64,000 nt of DNA from the NCBI RefSeq assembly GCF_002381345.1, contig NZ_CP020660.1:682001-746000 (forward strand), given 5' to 3'. The notes beneath the pieces are model-generated. The model ran no database searches, was not told the origin of the DNA, and saw only the letters and a list, made by a program, of their open reading frames with translations. Shown piece after piece: positions 62,840 through 64,000 of this stretch. How positions within the stretch are numbered: the stretch's first letter is position 1; each line of letters starts with the position of its first letter. Origin of the DNA: Candidatus Enterovibrio altilux (GTDB taxonomy: Bacteria > Pseudomonadota > Gammaproteobacteria > Enterobacterales > Vibrionaceae). The position numbers and the translations under genes were made by a program.

Positions 62840-63707
62840 GGTTTTATTTCCTAAATAAGAGAACTAAATTTTCAATCAACACTCTAAACAGAGAGGTTAA
62901 CTTAAATATCCAGGCCTATAAACAAGCTTAACTACAAAACAACTAACTGGAAGCAGTATACTCAAGGTTTAATTAATAGTGCTCAACTACCATTGCCATG
63001 CCCTTGCTATTCATGCATTAGCAAGCGAGTCAGAATGGTTAACGTCACGTTCAAGACGAAGAATAAAGGAACTATACAGTACTTGAACATTTATTCTACG
63101 AGTTTAACAGTCTACAAGAGAGACGCATTGAAAGTAACACAGCCTTGCACTGACGGGAAACTTAGAATTTGACGCAAATTACATCTAGTAGTAAATATAA
63201 ATATGCATGCCATTATTGCTACTGAGTTAAGTTCATTGAATATGACTGGCTGCGCAGTAATACTGAACCCGCTCCACCAGATCCGTCTAATAATCAATAA
63301 GATATAAAGAAATAGTTGTTGCGGCACAAAAAAATATTATAAAGCTATTCATATTAAACAAGCTGTTTCACTCATCTCACCAGATAGGGCTCAGTTTTCT
63401 AAGAATAAGGTCATCTACACAATATAGCGCTCAAGTTACCATAAGTTATACAATATAAAGCAGTATAAAAAAAGAAGGTATGGTTAACGTAAACCTTCTC
63501 TATCAAAGATGGCACTATTTCAAGTCAAAAACTTTTCAGAGTAACATTGAGCCTAAGAGATCACATTACTCAGATTAGTGAGACTGACGCCATAATAAAA
63601 AACATTAAATAAACTAACAGGGCTAGGTATGCCTAAAACAAAAGTGATTGTTTAATAGTACATTTTGTTAAAATATGCTATCTGAACTTAAATTAGGGAA
63701 CAGAGCC
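62840..63707 (+). mobile_element. Decayed IS5-family element inside metH
   Basis: A plus-strand copy from the 5' terminal repeat GGTTTTATTTCC to TTAGGGAACAGAGCC at 63707, with a deletion of about 190 bp in its first half. No metH sequence is seen on the far side, so the insertion was followed by loss of the gene body. Confidence 0.8.
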
Positions 63708-64000
63708 CACAAAAGTGAAAGTTAATAACGTAAATCGATCATTCGAAGATGCTAATCAGCGTACATTAAACAGTATCATTACTATACCGAAAATCCATTC
63801 ATTTCAATTTATTTTAACCATGACCACAACAATATCATTGTTAATGATTCACAGACATGAGTTCGTAACCATAATCTGATAAAAGTATTAGTGTACTGTA
63901 ATAACGAATGAGGCTTTACTAACCGGGTGTTTAATGCTTCATTAGCCCTGGGATCAGGTCCAGTGGTTAGAATGCTTAAACAACGACTTTTAAAGCATTG
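63708..64000. other. Non-coding tail of the window
   Basis: 293 bp without IS similarity, recognised gene or long frame. AATGCTT ... AAAGCATT (63971-63999) can form a hairpin. It might be the leader of the next gene beyond the edge. Confidence 0.4.

Noticed and set aside
63930-64000. A tRNA-like or lysine-riboswitch-like sequence at the window end (CCAGTGGTTAGAATGC)
   Set aside because: I looked for both because lysC can follow metH in relatives, but no cloverleaf or conserved L-box core could be built; only a simple hairpin is present.

Overview
The window looks like a Vibrionaceae chromosome (close to Vibrio, Aliivibrio, Photobacterium or Enterovibrio) undergoing genome reduction. The gene content and order are those of a Vibrio: the polar flagellar cluster flagellin-flaG-fliD-flaI-fliS-flrA-flrB-flrC-fliE-fliF-fliG, the order dksA-gluQ-pcnB-folK-panB-panC, hemC-hemD-hemX-hemY divergent from cyaA, and a CPA1 antiporter next to metH. 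The protein-coding islands are almost all full length with well-kept motifs. Between them lie about 18 kb (about 29 % of the window by my hand-drawn boundaries) of decayed copies of one IS5-family (IS903-like) insertion sequence, none with an intact transposase. This pattern, with a motility system kept and IS debris everywhere, is what has been described for the luminous symbionts of ceratioid anglerfish (Candidatus Enterovibrio). That identification is inference; no lux gene or rRNA is in view.

Layout. 1-10.7 kb (minus strand): flagellin, cap protein, chaperones, the FlrA/FlrB/FlrC regulators and the basal-body genes fliE, fliF and fliG (fliG cut by the window edge), with recognisable sigma-54 and sigma-28 promoter sequences. 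12.4-15.7 kb: thrS-infC-rpmI-rplT. 19.1-23.5 kb: fpr, upp and purM-purN, with a PurR box before purM. 26.6-31.8 kb: rhodanese-secB-gpsA divergent from gpmI-envC. 32.8-35.3 kb: a TIGR03503-type membrane protein and dnaQ, divergent from rnhA. 36.8-42.6 kb: dksA, a gluQ remnant, pcnB, folK, panB and panC. 44.1-52.2 kb: cyaA divergent from hemCDXY. 53.3-53.6 kb: two truncated membrane-protein remnants. 54.9-56.9 kb: rpsP-rimM-trmD-rplS. 59.0-59.9 kb: prkB. 61.3-62.8 kb: a CPA1 Na+/H+ antiporter and the first codons of a destroyed metH that still has its MetJ operator.

The most unusual feature is the structure of the IS copies. At least ten share the same compound architecture: about 225 bp of the 3' end of the element, inverted, joined at one fixed point (at or next to GGTAACC) to the 5' terminal repeat of a copy in the opposite orientation. 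The product is a fold-back element whose two ends are both the IS 3' end. Because the junction recurs, the compound form was probably itself mobile before the family died. Shorter derivatives, a block relocated inside one element, and private changes shared by the two arms of another element show continuing rearrangement.

Other points for a second look: flrA seems to have lost its start codon (ATA where relatives have ATG), pcnB and infC use near-cognate starts as in E. coli, gluQ and metH are broken, and the usual neighbours cysE, ffh and crp are replaced by IS debris.
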